NCBI GenBank assembly: GCA_025362915.1
Contig: JANYEU010000240.1
Span: 1-11,543, forward strand
Source of the DNA: Chitinophagaceae bacterium
Lineage (GTDB): Bacteria; Bacteroidota; Bacteroidia; Chitinophagales; Chitinophagaceae
Reading direction: 5' to 3'
Length of the DNA: 11,543 bases
The notes beneath the pieces are model-generated. The model did no database searches. It was not told the DNA's origin and was given only the letters and a program-made list of their open reading frames with translations. Position numbers and translations under genes: made by a program. Below, one piece after another: positions 1 through 7,074 of the stretch. Within the stretch, counting starts at the first letter, position 1, and each line of letters opens with the position of its first letter.

Positions 1-34
1 TTCAACCAAAATTTTATTCCATTTGCTAGATAAT

Positions 35-240
35 ATGTTTGGGGCAAAAAATATTCTTCTTGGGTTGAAATATATTTTAGTGATGATATAAACATTTTAT
101 GTGGGTTGAAATATATTCTTCGTGGCTTGAAATAAAATATGTTAGGGGCAGAATATATTCTTCGTGGCTTGATATATATTGTCCGTGGGATAATAATATT
201 TAATGTGGGTTGAAATATATTATCCGTGGGCTAAAATACA
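35..240. repeat. Degenerate AT-rich direct repeats
   Basis: The core gggttgaaatatatt occurs exactly at 62-76, 103-117 and 207-221. A 21-base stretch is repeated exactly at 110-130 and 152-172 (period 42). The 42-base blocks 35-76 and 139-180 agree at 36 of 42 positions. Words such as cgtgg and ccgtggg recur between the cores. No open frame of use crosses the block, so it looks like a decayed repeat, possibly a relic of a dispersed intergenic element. From 241 to 388 I see no gene; there is a weak inverted repeat ttgatt/aatcaa (273-293) that could help end transcription from the minus-strand hydrolase gene, but it is not convincing. Confidence 0.75.
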
Positions 241-388
241 TTTTTAAGCAATCTGAGTATTCTGATTTTAAGTTGATTGATAATAAAAATCAAGTGAAAA
301 GGAATTTCATTCAGGACAATTCAATAGATAATCTTTACTAATGATTTTCCACTTTATAACATTATCATTACTATTCAGCCTAGCCTTA

Positions 389-478
389 TCACATCCCATA
401 TTCCCTCGCCTTAAAAGGTTGTTTAAAAAACTGATCCACCTTCTTGGTGAATTCATTGGTATGTTCAATCAAGGTAGG
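389..478 (-). pseudogene. Displaced C-terminal exon-like tail of the hydrolase
   Basis: If two bases are removed from the CACAC run at 479-483 (minus strand), the hydrolase reads on from H246 as P-T-L-I-E-H-T-N-E-F and then another 19 residues to a TGA at 389-391. The restored protein would have 275 residues from the ATG. GHPTLIEH followed by an amphipathic helix ending in a Lys-rich tail is the usual end for this type of hydrolase. The simplest explanation is an AC dinucleotide duplication by slippage, either a true mutation or a sequencing/assembly error. Confidence 0.75.
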
Positions 479-1218
479 GTGTGACCTGAGTTTGGTACTA
501 CCCACAAATAAGCCTTCGTGATGTTCTGGTAAATCTTTATGGTATGTTCAAGGTTAATAAGGTCATGATCGCCACTGATGATGAGCGAAGGGCAATTGAT
601 TTTATGCAATTCACTCAACGCGATATTGGGTTGCAGCCAATCGAGCATGAATATCTTCCAATCATTCTTTTCCTTGGCTGTTGTAAACTTTGTTGAATGG
701 AGAGAATCATAATACCGCTGTTCACCTATCCATAAAGAAGGCAATAATGCCGTTGAATCTGGCCAAAGGTTTGCCCCTGTACTTGCCAATTTAATTACTT
801 TGTCGGGATGTCTGATGGCGAGTGACAAGGCAACTATCCCGCCATCGCTCCACCCAATTACGTACGCAGTATCTATGTGTAGTTTGTTTAATAGTACCGC
901 ATTATCATCTGCCATCATATCAAAACTCAATGAATCTGCCGGGTCGGTAGATTTTCCTTGTGCCCTGCTATCCACTGCAATCACCCTGTATTGTTCGGAA
1001 AAGTAAGGTATGATGCTGCCCATAGAATGTATGCTGCCACCATTGCCGTGTATCAATAACAAAGGCTTGCCAGTCCCATATTCTTCCACATAAATGTTTA
1101 TGCCGCGTACCGTGTAATATTTCCCGACTGCCTTATTATTTCCATAATTAACCTTGGTTTGGGAACTGACTGGTTTAGTCAACACAAAAAGTAAGAGAAG
1201 AAGTAATATCCGTGGCAT
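469..1218 (-). CDS. Secreted alpha/beta hydrolase, C-terminus frameshifted
   Basis: This is an alpha/beta hydrolase fold protein, probably an esterase or related hydrolase; the substrate cannot be told. I start it at the ATG at 1216-1218 rather than the TTG at 1261-1263, because the TTG lies inside a promoter-like box and the ATG gives a clean signal peptide (MPR, then a run of Ile/Leu/Phe/Val, then a polar SSQ). In this numbering the oxyanion motif is H57-G58, the nucleophile elbow is GWSDGG with S124, the acid is probably D219 in GDHD, and the catalytic His is H246 in NSGH. The frame stops four residues after that His, so the final helix is missing. A 2-base change restores it (see the separate entry at 389-478). 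The triad is intact, so residual activity is conceivable, but the protein may be unstable. Monocistronic on the minus strand. Confidence 0.85.
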   Translation of the reverse strand: MPRILLLLLLFVLTKPVSSQTKVNYGNNKAVGKYYTVRGINIYVEEYGTGKPLLLIHGNGGSIHSMGSIIPYFSEQYRVIAVDSRAQGKSTDPADSLSFDMMADDNAVLLNKLHIDTAYVIGWSDGGIVALSLAIRHPDKVIKLASTGANLWPDSTALLPSLWIGEQRYYDSLHSTKFTTAKEKNDWKIFMLDWLQPNIALSELHKINCPSLIISGDHDLINLEHTIKIYQNITKAYLWVVPNSGHTLP

Positions 1219-1260
1219 TGCTAAAGATTTAATTGTTAGGTGTTTTGTGTGTAATGCTTT

Positions 1261-1268
1261 CAAAAATA
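1261..1268 (-). promoter_or_regulatory. Putative -7 box for the hydrolase gene
   Basis: On the minus strand the sequence is TATTTTTG, which fits the Bacteroidota -7 consensus TAnnTTTG. It lies about 42 bases before the chosen ATG at 1218. I see no TTG at the expected -33 distance, so the call rests on the one box. Confidence 0.4.
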
Positions 1269-1480
1269 AGGAAAGTGGTTTGTATTAGATATGTATCATT
1301 AATTATCAATATAGACAACCTTAAGGGATGAGTTTTTTTAATCCGTTATACTAAATTAATATTATTAAAGCTAAAATAAATTATTTAGAATAATGAAAAA
1401 AAATGATTATCCATAGTATCGGGCAATAGTAGGGAAGATTATTTTGATTGAAGGCTGGATTATATTGGGACAGGAGACAA

Positions 1481-1513
1481 ATAAAAAAGCTACCCCTTGT
1501 TAGAGATAGCTTT
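1481..1513 (-). terminator. Intrinsic terminator of tRNA-Glu
   Basis: On the minus strand AAAGCTA (1507-1513) pairs with TAGCTTT (1486-1492) across a 14-base loop, and the stem runs into TTTTTTAT. It begins 9 bases after the tRNA 3' end, which is where a tRNA terminator is expected. Confidence 0.75.
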
Positions 1514-1521
1514 AAAGCTTG

Positions 1522-1593
1522 TAGAGCGTACGGGAATCGAACCCGTTATTCCTCCGTGAAAGGGAGGTGTATTAACCGGTTTACCAACGCTCC
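1522..1593 (-). tRNA. tRNA-Glu (anticodon UUC)
   Basis: The 72-base minus-strand sequence folds as a cloverleaf. The acceptor stem GGAGCGT pairs with ACGCTCT (first pair G-U). The D arm is GTA...TAC around AACCGGTTAA. The anticodon stem CCTCC/GGAGG holds the loop CTTTCAC, giving anticodon TTC after the invariant T33. The variable region has 4 bases, and the T arm ACGGG/CCCGT holds TTCGATT. The discriminator is A and no CCA is encoded. It stands alone, with its own promoter and terminator. Confidence 0.95.
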
Positions 1594-1608
1594 TTGTTTT
1601 TCGGAGTG

Positions 1609-1639
1609 CAAATATAGGAGGCTGGAGATTCATAGCCAA
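1609..1639 (-). promoter_or_regulatory. Bacteroidota-type promoter of tRNA-Glu
   Basis: On the minus strand TTG (1637-1639) is followed after 20 bases by TATATTTG (1609-1616). This fits the known primary sigma factor pattern of the phylum (TTG at -33, TAnnTTTG at -7). The box ends 15 bases before the mature tRNA 5' end, leaving a short leader. It is the best promoter in the window. Confidence 0.75.
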
Positions 1640-1772
1640 GAAAATTTTGAATTTTGTTTTGGAAGCTTGGAAATAAAATGTGGATAGTATGCTTAAAAGG
1701 GTAATAAACAGTGTTAATAACTCGGGTTATTATTAGTTTGCTAAAACGCTTGCCATCCTTATAGGCGTTCCA

Positions 1773-1872
1773 AAGTCTAAAGTTGATAGTTCGGGTTTAT
1801 ATAAGAAAAAGGCAGTTGGGTAGGTAATACTTCCTGACTGCCTCTTTTCTTTCAACTATCGACTTTTGACTT
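1773..1872. repeat. Nested inverted repeat in the tRNA-ccmE spacer
   Basis: The outer arms 1773-1791 and 1854-1872 are 19 bases long and complementary at 17 positions. Inside them is a second stem, aggcagt (1810-1816) with actgcct (1837-1843), followed by cttttctttc. The inner stem could work as a weak plus-strand terminator. The outer arms look like a pair of oppositely oriented copies of a short intergenic repeat. Apart from this, the leader repeat at 1891 and the promoter box at 1922, I see nothing in the 355-base spacer between the tRNA and ccmE. Confidence 0.65.
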
Positions 1873-1890
1873 AATAACATATCATTTTTT

Positions 1891-1910
1891 TCATTCAAAT
1901 CATTTAATCA
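1891..1910 (+). repeat. Shared leader element, copy 1 (upstream of ccmE)
   Basis: The 20-mer tcattcaaatcatttaatca is found here, 38 bases before the ccmE start, and again exactly at 2515-2534 before ccmF. A close third version lies at 5837-5854 over the pntAA start. Its role is unknown. Confidence 0.7.
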
Positions 1911-1921
1911 TTGGTATAAGT

Positions 1922-1929
1922 TACTTTTG
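1922..1929 (+). promoter_or_regulatory. Putative -7 box for ccmE
   Basis: TACTTTTG matches TAnnTTTG exactly and ends 19 bases before the ccmE ATG, which would give a leader of roughly a dozen bases. No TTG is seen at the usual -33 distance, so the upstream half is weak. Confidence 0.5.
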
Positions 1930-1948
1930 CTGCCGATAAATAATATAG

Positions 1949-2416
1949 ATGAAGAAGACGCACATAATAATGTTGGTGTTAATAGTAGTGGCCATAACCG
2001 TTTTGATAAGTTTTACAGGAAATCTGACCACTTATGAAACAATTGCTTCGGCAAAACAAAAGGAAGGGAAGTTTGTGAACCTTATAGCCAAGCTGGATAA
2101 GACACAACCAATGGAATACGATGCGGCAAAAGATGCCAACTACCTTGCCTTTACCGCGATAGATACATTGGGTAATACGGTGAAGGTTGTTTACCACAAT
2201 ACCAAGCCTGCCGATATGGAGAAAAGTGAACGTATTGTGCTGAAAGGAAAGATGGAGGGCGATCATTTTGAGTGTAAGGACATCCTATTAAAATGCCCTA
2301 GCAAATATAAGGATGATGCCTCTGCCGCATCCAAGGCAGCACAAGCGGCAGGAGAGGCTTCTACTGGTGGATATACAAGTGCCGACAGCTTGGCTTCCAA
2401 GAAAGCAAGCTATTAA
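1949..2416 (+). CDS. ccmE: Cytochrome c maturation haem chaperone CcmE, CXXXY type
   Basis: CcmE receives haem from the CcmABCD machinery on the outer face of the inner membrane and passes it to CcmF for attachment to apocytochrome c. The 155-residue protein has one N-terminal membrane anchor (about residues 6-23) followed by an OB-fold domain on the outer side, with the family-typical stretches DKTQPMEYDAAKDANYLAF, VKVVYHNTKPADMEKSERIVLKG and HFECKDILLKCPSKY (shown in parts under 20 residues in the findings). The haem-binding site is CPSKY, with C116 and Y120: the CXXXY variant known from some bacteria and archaea, in place of the HXXXY of Escherichia coli. The tail after residue 121 is Ala/Ser-rich and probably disordered. 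It precedes ccmF on the same strand by 137 bases, which fits a joint role. No other ccm genes are in view. Confidence 0.88.
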   Translation: MKKTHIIMLVLIVVAITVLISFTGNLTTYETIASAKQKEGKFVNLIAKLDKTQPMEYDAAKDANYLAFTAIDTLGNTVKVVYHNTKPADMEKSERIVLKGKMEGDHFECKDILLKCPSKYKDDASAASKAAQAAGEASTGGYTSADSLASKKASY

Positions 2417-2514
2417 ACTTATCATCCCCGCACACTGTTACAATAAACATTTATGATATTGAAAATGAATGGTCGGGGTTTAGCGACAGCAGAGCCAACT
2501 ATCATTTCATTCAT

Positions 2515-2534
2515 TCATTCAAATCATTTAATCA
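2515..2534 (+). repeat. Shared leader element, copy 2 (upstream of ccmF)
   Basis: This is identical over 20 bases to the copy at 1891-1910 and ends 19 bases before the ccmF ATG. It is preceded by a short run of ttca/attc tetranucleotides (about 2505-2520), which may vary in copy number. Confidence 0.7.
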
Positions 2535-2553
2535 TAATTAGTAAAAACAATTC

Positions 2554-5028
2554 ATGCACTATTTAGGGGAACATTTATTACCGGGTCAGATAGGTCATTT
2601 CTTCGCCATACTTTCTTTCATAGCTTCCTTACTTGCAACCATTTCTTTCTTTTGGTCTAATCATCTTCAGTCGGATGGGCTAACCATCAATGCCGAAAAG
2701 CGCAGTTGGCTATTGTTTGCCAGGGCTTGTTTCTTGGTAGAAACCATCTCGGTGTTGATTGTATTTACCACGCTTTATTACATCATCTCCCATCACCTTT
2801 TTGAGTACAAATATGCTTGGGAACACAGCGATAAGGGCTTGCAGGTAGAATACTTGTTGAGTTGTTTTTGGGAAGGGCAGGAAGGAAGCTTCATGCTGTG
2901 GAGCTTTTGGAACTGTGTACTTGGATGGGTACTGATATGGCGTGCAAAAGAGTGGGAAGCAGGTACGTTGATGGTTATCAGCTTTGCACAGTTCTGTTTG
3001 GCCAGTATGTTGGTTGGTTTTTACTTCTTTAGTGCCAAATTGGGTAGCAGTCCGTTTTCCTTATTGCGTCACGAAGGAATATTGGATAGTGCACCCATCT
3101 TTCAAGATGTTATAAATGGTGGATTGCGCAGCGATTACCTTACATTGATAAAGGATGGACAGGGGCTGAACACACTATTACAAAACTATTGGATGGTGAT
3201 ACATCCGCCCATATTGTTCCTCGGCTTTGCCAGTACAATTGTGCCTTTTTCATTTGCCATAACAGGATTAATAAATAAGAACCATGACTGGGTGAAGCCT
3301 GCCTTACCTTGGGCTGGGTTTAGTGGTGGAATTTTATGTCTAGGAATTATGATGGGTGCTGCTTGGGCCTACGAAAGCTTGAGCTTTGGTGGCTATTGGG
3401 CCTGGGATCCTGTGGAGAATGCATCGCTGGTGCCATGGTTGGTAATGGTGGCTGGCTTGCATGTAAACATGGTTTATAAAACAACGGGATATAGCCTTCG
3501 CAGTAGCTACCTGTTTTATTTACTTAGCTTTTTGTTGATATTGTATTCCACTTTCCTTACCCGTAGTGGCATATTGGGGGACACATCGGTACATGCCTTC
3601 ACCGATTTGGGCATGAACACGCAACTACTTTTTTTCCTGTTGATATTTGTTATTCCGGCTCTTACGTTATATACCATCAGATACAAAGGAATACCCACCA
3701 TTTATAAGGAAGAAAGTACCTATAGCCGCGAATTTTGGATGTTTATTGGTGCATTGGTGTTGTTTTTGGCAGCCATGCTGATCATTATCAAGACCTCTGT
3801 TCCTGTTTATAATAAGGTATTTGATCAAAAGGTTGCCCCTTCCGAAAACCCTGTATATGCGTACAATCAGGTACAGGTATTTGTGTGCATTATTGTTGGT
3901 ATTCTTACGGCAATGACACAATACCTGAAATATAAGGATACGCCAAAGGGTGCATTTAGCAAAAAGATTTGGTTACCTACTGCCATTGCATTGATAATAA
4001 GTGTGTTGGTAAGTGTTTTTGGGAACATCAATTATAACAGTAAGGGAGTAGGTTATTTGGCTGCAATACATGTTGCCATTTTTGCGGCCATCTATACATT
4101 GGTAGCCAATGCGGGTTATATATTGCTGGGATTGAGTGGCAAGATAAAAGCTGCGGGCGCATCTGTGGCACACGTAGGCTTTGGATTGGTATTGGTGGGG
4201 ATCTTGATTTCTTCTAGTAAAAGGACGGTATTGAGTTGGAACACAACGGGTATATCTGTATTTGAAAAAGATAAGAGAGAAGATCCTGCCGAAAATATTA
4301 CCCTTTTTAAGGGCTTGCCAACAGACATGGGCAAGTATATGGTGACGTATGCCAAGGATACTTTTAATGAGAAACAACGCAAACGTTTCTTTGAAATTAA
4401 GTTTGTATCAAAAAGCAACCTGCAAGAGCAGTTTTCGCTATACCCAGACTTGATAAAGAATAACAAGGGCATGGAAGGTTTTGCAGCCAATCCCTCAAGC
4501 AAACATTATTGGTACAAGGACATCTTTGTTTATATATCCTCCTATAAAGAAAACAATGCTTCCGATACCTCTCAATTTGTAAGCAGGCCTGTAACCGTTG
4601 GCGATACTCTCTTTTACAGTAGTGGGTTGATGATTTTGCATAAGGTAGAAGTTAATCCTGCTGATAAGAAAGAACGCATTAAGGAAGGGGAGAATTCCAT
4701 CTTCATGGATATGGAAGTGATTTCTAAGGATGGAAGGAGATATAAGGCTTTTCCAGGTATTGCCGTAAAAGGAAACGAATTGCGTAACCTGCCTGATAGT
4801 GTTGTTTCACAGAATCTTATCTTGCAATTCAATAAGGTATTAGATCAAGAACATGGTAAACTGGAATTGGGGGTGAAGGAAAGCACAGCCATTACTGACC
4901 TTGTAACGCTAAAAGTATATGAGTTTCCAATGATAATAGTGTTGTGGATTGGTGTATTGGTTACCGTGTTCGGTTTCTGGATGTCTGTCTACCAACGGGT
5001 GACTAAAAGGGGGACTAAAAAGATTTAA
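2554..5028 (+). CDS. ccmF: Cytochrome c haem lyase subunit CcmF
   Basis: CcmF is the multi-pass membrane protein that takes haem from CcmE and takes part in its covalent ligation to apocytochrome c. The 824-residue sequence carries the WWD-type signature at residues 278-295 (FGGYWAWDPVENASLVPW). Four His residues stand where the E. coli enzyme has its haem ligands: H217 in VIHPP, H303 just after the WWD segment (GLH), H347 in SVHAF and H540 in AHVGFG. I assign these by eye, not by alignment. Hydrophobic segments fill most of residues 13-555. A large soluble region (about 555-790) follows, then a last membrane helix (about 793-812) and a basic tail. The protein is clearly longer than the roughly 650-residue E. 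coli CcmF, mostly through this outer domain. The start has no clear Shine-Dalgarno, as is usual in the phylum. Confidence 0.92.
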   Translation: MHYLGEHLLPGQIGHFFAILSFIASLLATISFFWSNHLQSDGLTINAEKRSWLLFARACFLVETISVLIVFTTLYYIISHHLFEYKYAWEHSDKGLQVEYLLSCFWEGQEGSFMLWSFWNCVLGWVLIWRAKEWEAGTLMVISFAQFCLASMLVGFYFFSAKLGSSPFSLLRHEGILDSAPIFQDVINGGLRSDYLTLIKDGQGLNTLLQNYWMVIHPPILFLGFASTIVPFSFAITGLINKNHDWVKPALPWAGFSGGILCLGIMMGAAWAYESLSFGGYWAWDPVENASLVPWLVMVAGLHVNMVYKTTGYSLRSSYLFYLLSFLLILYSTFLTRSGILGDTSVHAFTDLGMNTQLLFFLLIFVIPALTLYTIRYKGIPTIYKEESTYSREFWMFIGALVLFLAAMLIIIKTSVPVYNKVFDQKVAPSENPVYAYNQVQVFVCIIVGILTAMTQYLKYKDTPKGAFSKKIWLPTAIALIISVLVSVFGNINYNSKGVGYLAAIHVAIFAAIYTLVANAGYILLGLSGKIKAAGASVAHVGFGLVLVGILISSSKRTVLSWNTTGISVFEKDKREDPAENITLFKGLPTDMGKYMVTYAKDTFNEKQRKRFFEIKFVSKSNLQEQFSLYPDLIKNNKGMEGFAANPSSKHYWYKDIFVYISSYKENNASDTSQFVSRPVTVGDTLFYSSGLMILHKVEVNPADKKERIKEGENSIFMDMEVISKDGRRYKAFPGIAVKGNELRNLPDSVVSQNLILQFNKVLDQEHGKLELGVKESTAITDLVTLKVYEFPMIIVLWIGVLVTVFGFWMSVYQRVTKRGTKKI

Positions 5029-5040
5029 AGCCAATTCCCA

Positions 5041-5796
5041 ATGTTTCGGAAGTTTCTACTTGCATACAGACAATTGCAATTTTACCGTAAGGCATTAGAT
5101 AGCAAGGGGCATGGTACTCATTCTCCCTTTGTGTATACTTTTATTACCGAGGTGTTGAATGATGATAGATTTTTTTATGCTTATGAAGATATTGGGGTTC
5201 TAAAAAAACAACTGCTGAAAGACAAGACAAGGGTCAATTACAAAGGCAAAGAAACAAGTGTAGGCGAGCTTGCCAAGCAATCACTACTAGATAAATACAA
5301 CCAATTGCTTTTTAGGATTGTATCCTATTACGAACCCAAAAATATAGTAGAGATAGGTACTTCTTTAGGTTTATCAACAGCTTACCTTGCTTCGCCCGAT
5401 GCAAGTATAAAAGTATTTTCTACAGAAGAGAATGTAGAATTGGCTTCTATTGCAAAGCAAAATATCGAAGAGCTATCGTTGGCTAATATTCAAATTAAGC
5501 CATCAGCAGGAAACTGGTTTAGCCATACCCAAAAACAAGAAAAACAGTACGGATTGATCTTCATCAATCAAACTGATGAAGACCTATTTCAAGTGTTTTT
5601 AAAACTATCTGCCCTAATAAATGAAAATACGATTGTTGTTTTTCGGGAGATAAACCAAGATTTAGAAACATCTAAATCTTGGGATTTGATTAAATCCAGC
5701 CTATCGACAACGATTTCGATTGAATTATTCCAACTTGGTTTAGTCTTTTTCAGGAAAGAACAATTAAAAAAACAACATTTTGCCATACGTTTTTAG
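5041..5796 (+). CDS. Class I SAM-dependent methyltransferase-like protein
   Basis: This 251-residue protein belongs to a methyltransferase family common in Bacteroidota. It has a family-typical N-terminus with GTHSPFVY (residues 25-32), the SAM-binding glycine loop VEIGTSLGLST (103-113), an acidic residue pair E129-E130 after strand 2, and a conserved end (LGLVFFRKEQ, 232-241, then HFAIRF). In related O-methyltransferases the strand 4 motif is close to FIDGNH and a later motif is DDI. Here these read FINQTD (174-179) and FREI (201-204), so the usual acidic metal or catalytic residues look replaced. It may have lost activity or changed its reaction. It starts 12 bases after the ccmF stop, so it is very likely in the same transcript. 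The substrate is unknown. Confidence 0.8.
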   Translation: MFRKFLLAYRQLQFYRKALDSKGHGTHSPFVYTFITEVLNDDRFFYAYEDIGVLKKQLLKDKTRVNYKGKETSVGELAKQSLLDKYNQLLFRIVSYYEPKNIVEIGTSLGLSTAYLASPDASIKVFSTEENVELASIAKQNIEELSLANIQIKPSAGNWFSHTQKQEKQYGLIFINQTDEDLFQVFLKLSALINENTIVVFREINQDLETSKSWDLIKSSLSTTISIELFQLGLVFFRKEQLKKQHFAIRF

Positions 5797-5804
5797 TACT
5801 TTCG
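5780..5804 (+). promoter_or_regulatory. Possible promoter for the pnt genes
   Basis: TACTTTCG (5797-5804) resembles the TAnnTTTG box, with a TTG at 5780-5782 only 14 bases upstream, which is shorter than the usual spacing. It overlaps the end of the methyltransferase gene and sits about 50 bases before pntAA, so it could give the transhydrogenase its own transcript. Confidence 0.35.
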
Positions 5805-5836
5805 CCCCCGTTCGAGAAAATTACTTCTTAATAAAA

Positions 5837-5854
5837 CATTCAAATCATTTTAAT
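5837..5854 (+). repeat. Shared leader element, copy 3 (over pntAA start)
   Basis: cattcaaatcattttaat differs from the copies at 1891 and 2515 by one inserted T. The start codon of pntAA (5853-5855) overlaps its end. Confidence 0.55.
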
Positions 5855-6974
5855 GACAGCAGGTATTTTAAAAGAACCGCAAGGAGAAAATAGGGTTTCG
5901 CTATTGCCAGAACAAGCAGCCACGCTAATTAAAAAAGGCGTTACAGTGCTGGTGGAAGACGGTGCAGGTGATGCATCTTTCGCTAATAATGACACCTACC
6001 TTGAGAAAGGGGTTAAGGTTGTAAGCCGTTCAGAGGTTTTGCAACAGAGCGATATGGTGTTCTCTATTCAGTTATTAACTTCGGCTGATGAGGCATTGTT
6101 GAAGCCCAATGCAGTATTGCTCGGCGTGTTTCAACCATTATTCCAATTTAAGGCAATGCAAAATTGGAGTGCAAAAGGATTGACCACTTTTAGTTTGGAT
6201 ATGTTGCCCCGTACTACAAGGGCACAGGCGATGGATGTGTTGAGTAGCCAGGCAAACATTGCAGGTTATAAAGCTGTATTGACTGCCGCCAACCTGTTCC
6301 CACGTTATTTCCCAATGTTCATGACTGCCGCAGGTAGCATTCCTCCTGCCAAAGTGTTGATATTGGGTGCTGGTGTTGCTGGCTTGCAAGCCATTGCAAC
6401 TGCAAAACGTTTGGGTGCTGTTATTGAAGTTTTCGATACAAGACCTGCCGTTAAAGAAGAGGTGATGAGCCTTGGGGCAAAGTTTGTAGAAGTGGAAGGT
6501 GCGGCCGATGCTAGTAAAGCGGGTGGTTATGCAGTAGAGCAATCGGAAGAATACAAACAAAAACAACAACAAAAACTAGCTGAATCAGCTGCAAAAGCGG
6601 ATATAGTTATCACTACTGCACAAATACCGGGTAGAACTGCTCCAATATTATTGACAGAAGCCATGTTGGATAATATGAAAGCTGGTAGTATCATTATAGA
6701 TATTGCCTCTGCAACAGGTGGTAATACACCATTTACAAAGAACAATGAAACCATTGTAAGAAAAGGGGTGACCATTTATGGTAACAGTAACCTGCCTAGT
6801 ACAATGGCTTTTGATTCCAGCAAACTTTATGGCAAGAATGTACTTAACTTCTTGCAACTGATCCTTACCAAGGAAGGTGAAATAAACCTAAACTTTGAAG
6901 ATGACTTGGTAAAGGGAAGCTGCATCACTTTTGGTGGCAACATTGTAAATGACAGGGTGAAAGCACTACTTTAG
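5853..6974 (+). CDS. pntAA: NAD(P) transhydrogenase alpha subunit, NAD(H)-binding part (domain I)
   Basis: This is the soluble domain I of the proton-translocating transhydrogenase, which passes hydride between NAD(H) and NADP(H) together with PntB while protons cross the membrane. The 373 residues show the expected N-terminus (GILKEP then GENRVSLLPE), the RDQ-loop region RTTRAQAMDVLSSQ (120-133; R123, D128 and Q133 fit the usual Arg, Asp and Gln), and a Rossmann loop GAGVAGLQAIATAKRLGA (172-189) followed by the acidic residue D195 in EVFDTRP at the end of the next strand. The protein ends after domain I, so the membrane part is a separate gene 100 bases downstream, the split arrangement also known from Rhodospirillum rubrum. 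A Gln/Lys-rich stretch (229-242) lies in the loop region that closes over the nucleotide. Confidence 0.95.
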   Translation: MTAGILKEPQGENRVSLLPEQAATLIKKGVTVLVEDGAGDASFANNDTYLEKGVKVVSRSEVLQQSDMVFSIQLLTSADEALLKPNAVLLGVFQPLFQFKAMQNWSAKGLTTFSLDMLPRTTRAQAMDVLSSQANIAGYKAVLTAANLFPRYFPMFMTAAGSIPPAKVLILGAGVAGLQAIATAKRLGAVIEVFDTRPAVKEEVMSLGAKFVEVEGAADASKAGGYAVEQSEEYKQKQQQKLAESAAKADIVITTAQIPGRTAPILLTEAMLDNMKAGSIIIDIASATGGNTPFTKNNETIVRKGVTIYGNSNLPSTMAFDSSKLYGKNVLNFLQLILTKEGEINLNFEDDLVKGSCITFGGNIVNDRVKALL

Positions 6975-7034
6975 TGATTAGTTGTTAGTGATTAGTATTT
7001 AATAATCAATCGCTAAACTTCAATTGCTAAACAT
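6973..7034. repeat. Short direct repeats in the pntAA-pntAB spacer
   Basis: agtgattagt occurs at 6973-6982, overlapping the last bases of the pntAA stop codon, and again at 6987-6996. Next to it caatcgctaaactt (7007-7020) is followed directly by caattgctaaacat (7021-7034), a tandem 14-mer with two or three differences. The spacer has no gene, and the repeats look like an intergenic insertion within the operon. Confidence 0.6.
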
Positions 7035-7074
7035 TAATTGGTCATCATTATAAATTAATAATTAAACATTAAAA

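Noticed and set aside
1261..1263. TTG start for the hydrolase (264 residues)
   Set aside because: It lies inside the TATTTTTG promoter-like box, and the extra 15 residues spoil an otherwise clean signal peptide that begins at the ATG at 1218.
1448..1687. Plus-strand frame of 79 residues
   Set aside because: It runs across the tRNA-Glu gene, its promoter and its terminator, and has no protein-like signal.
3516..4832. Several minus-strand frames inside ccmF
   Set aside because: They are antisense shadows of a well-supported gene and show no recognisable protein features.
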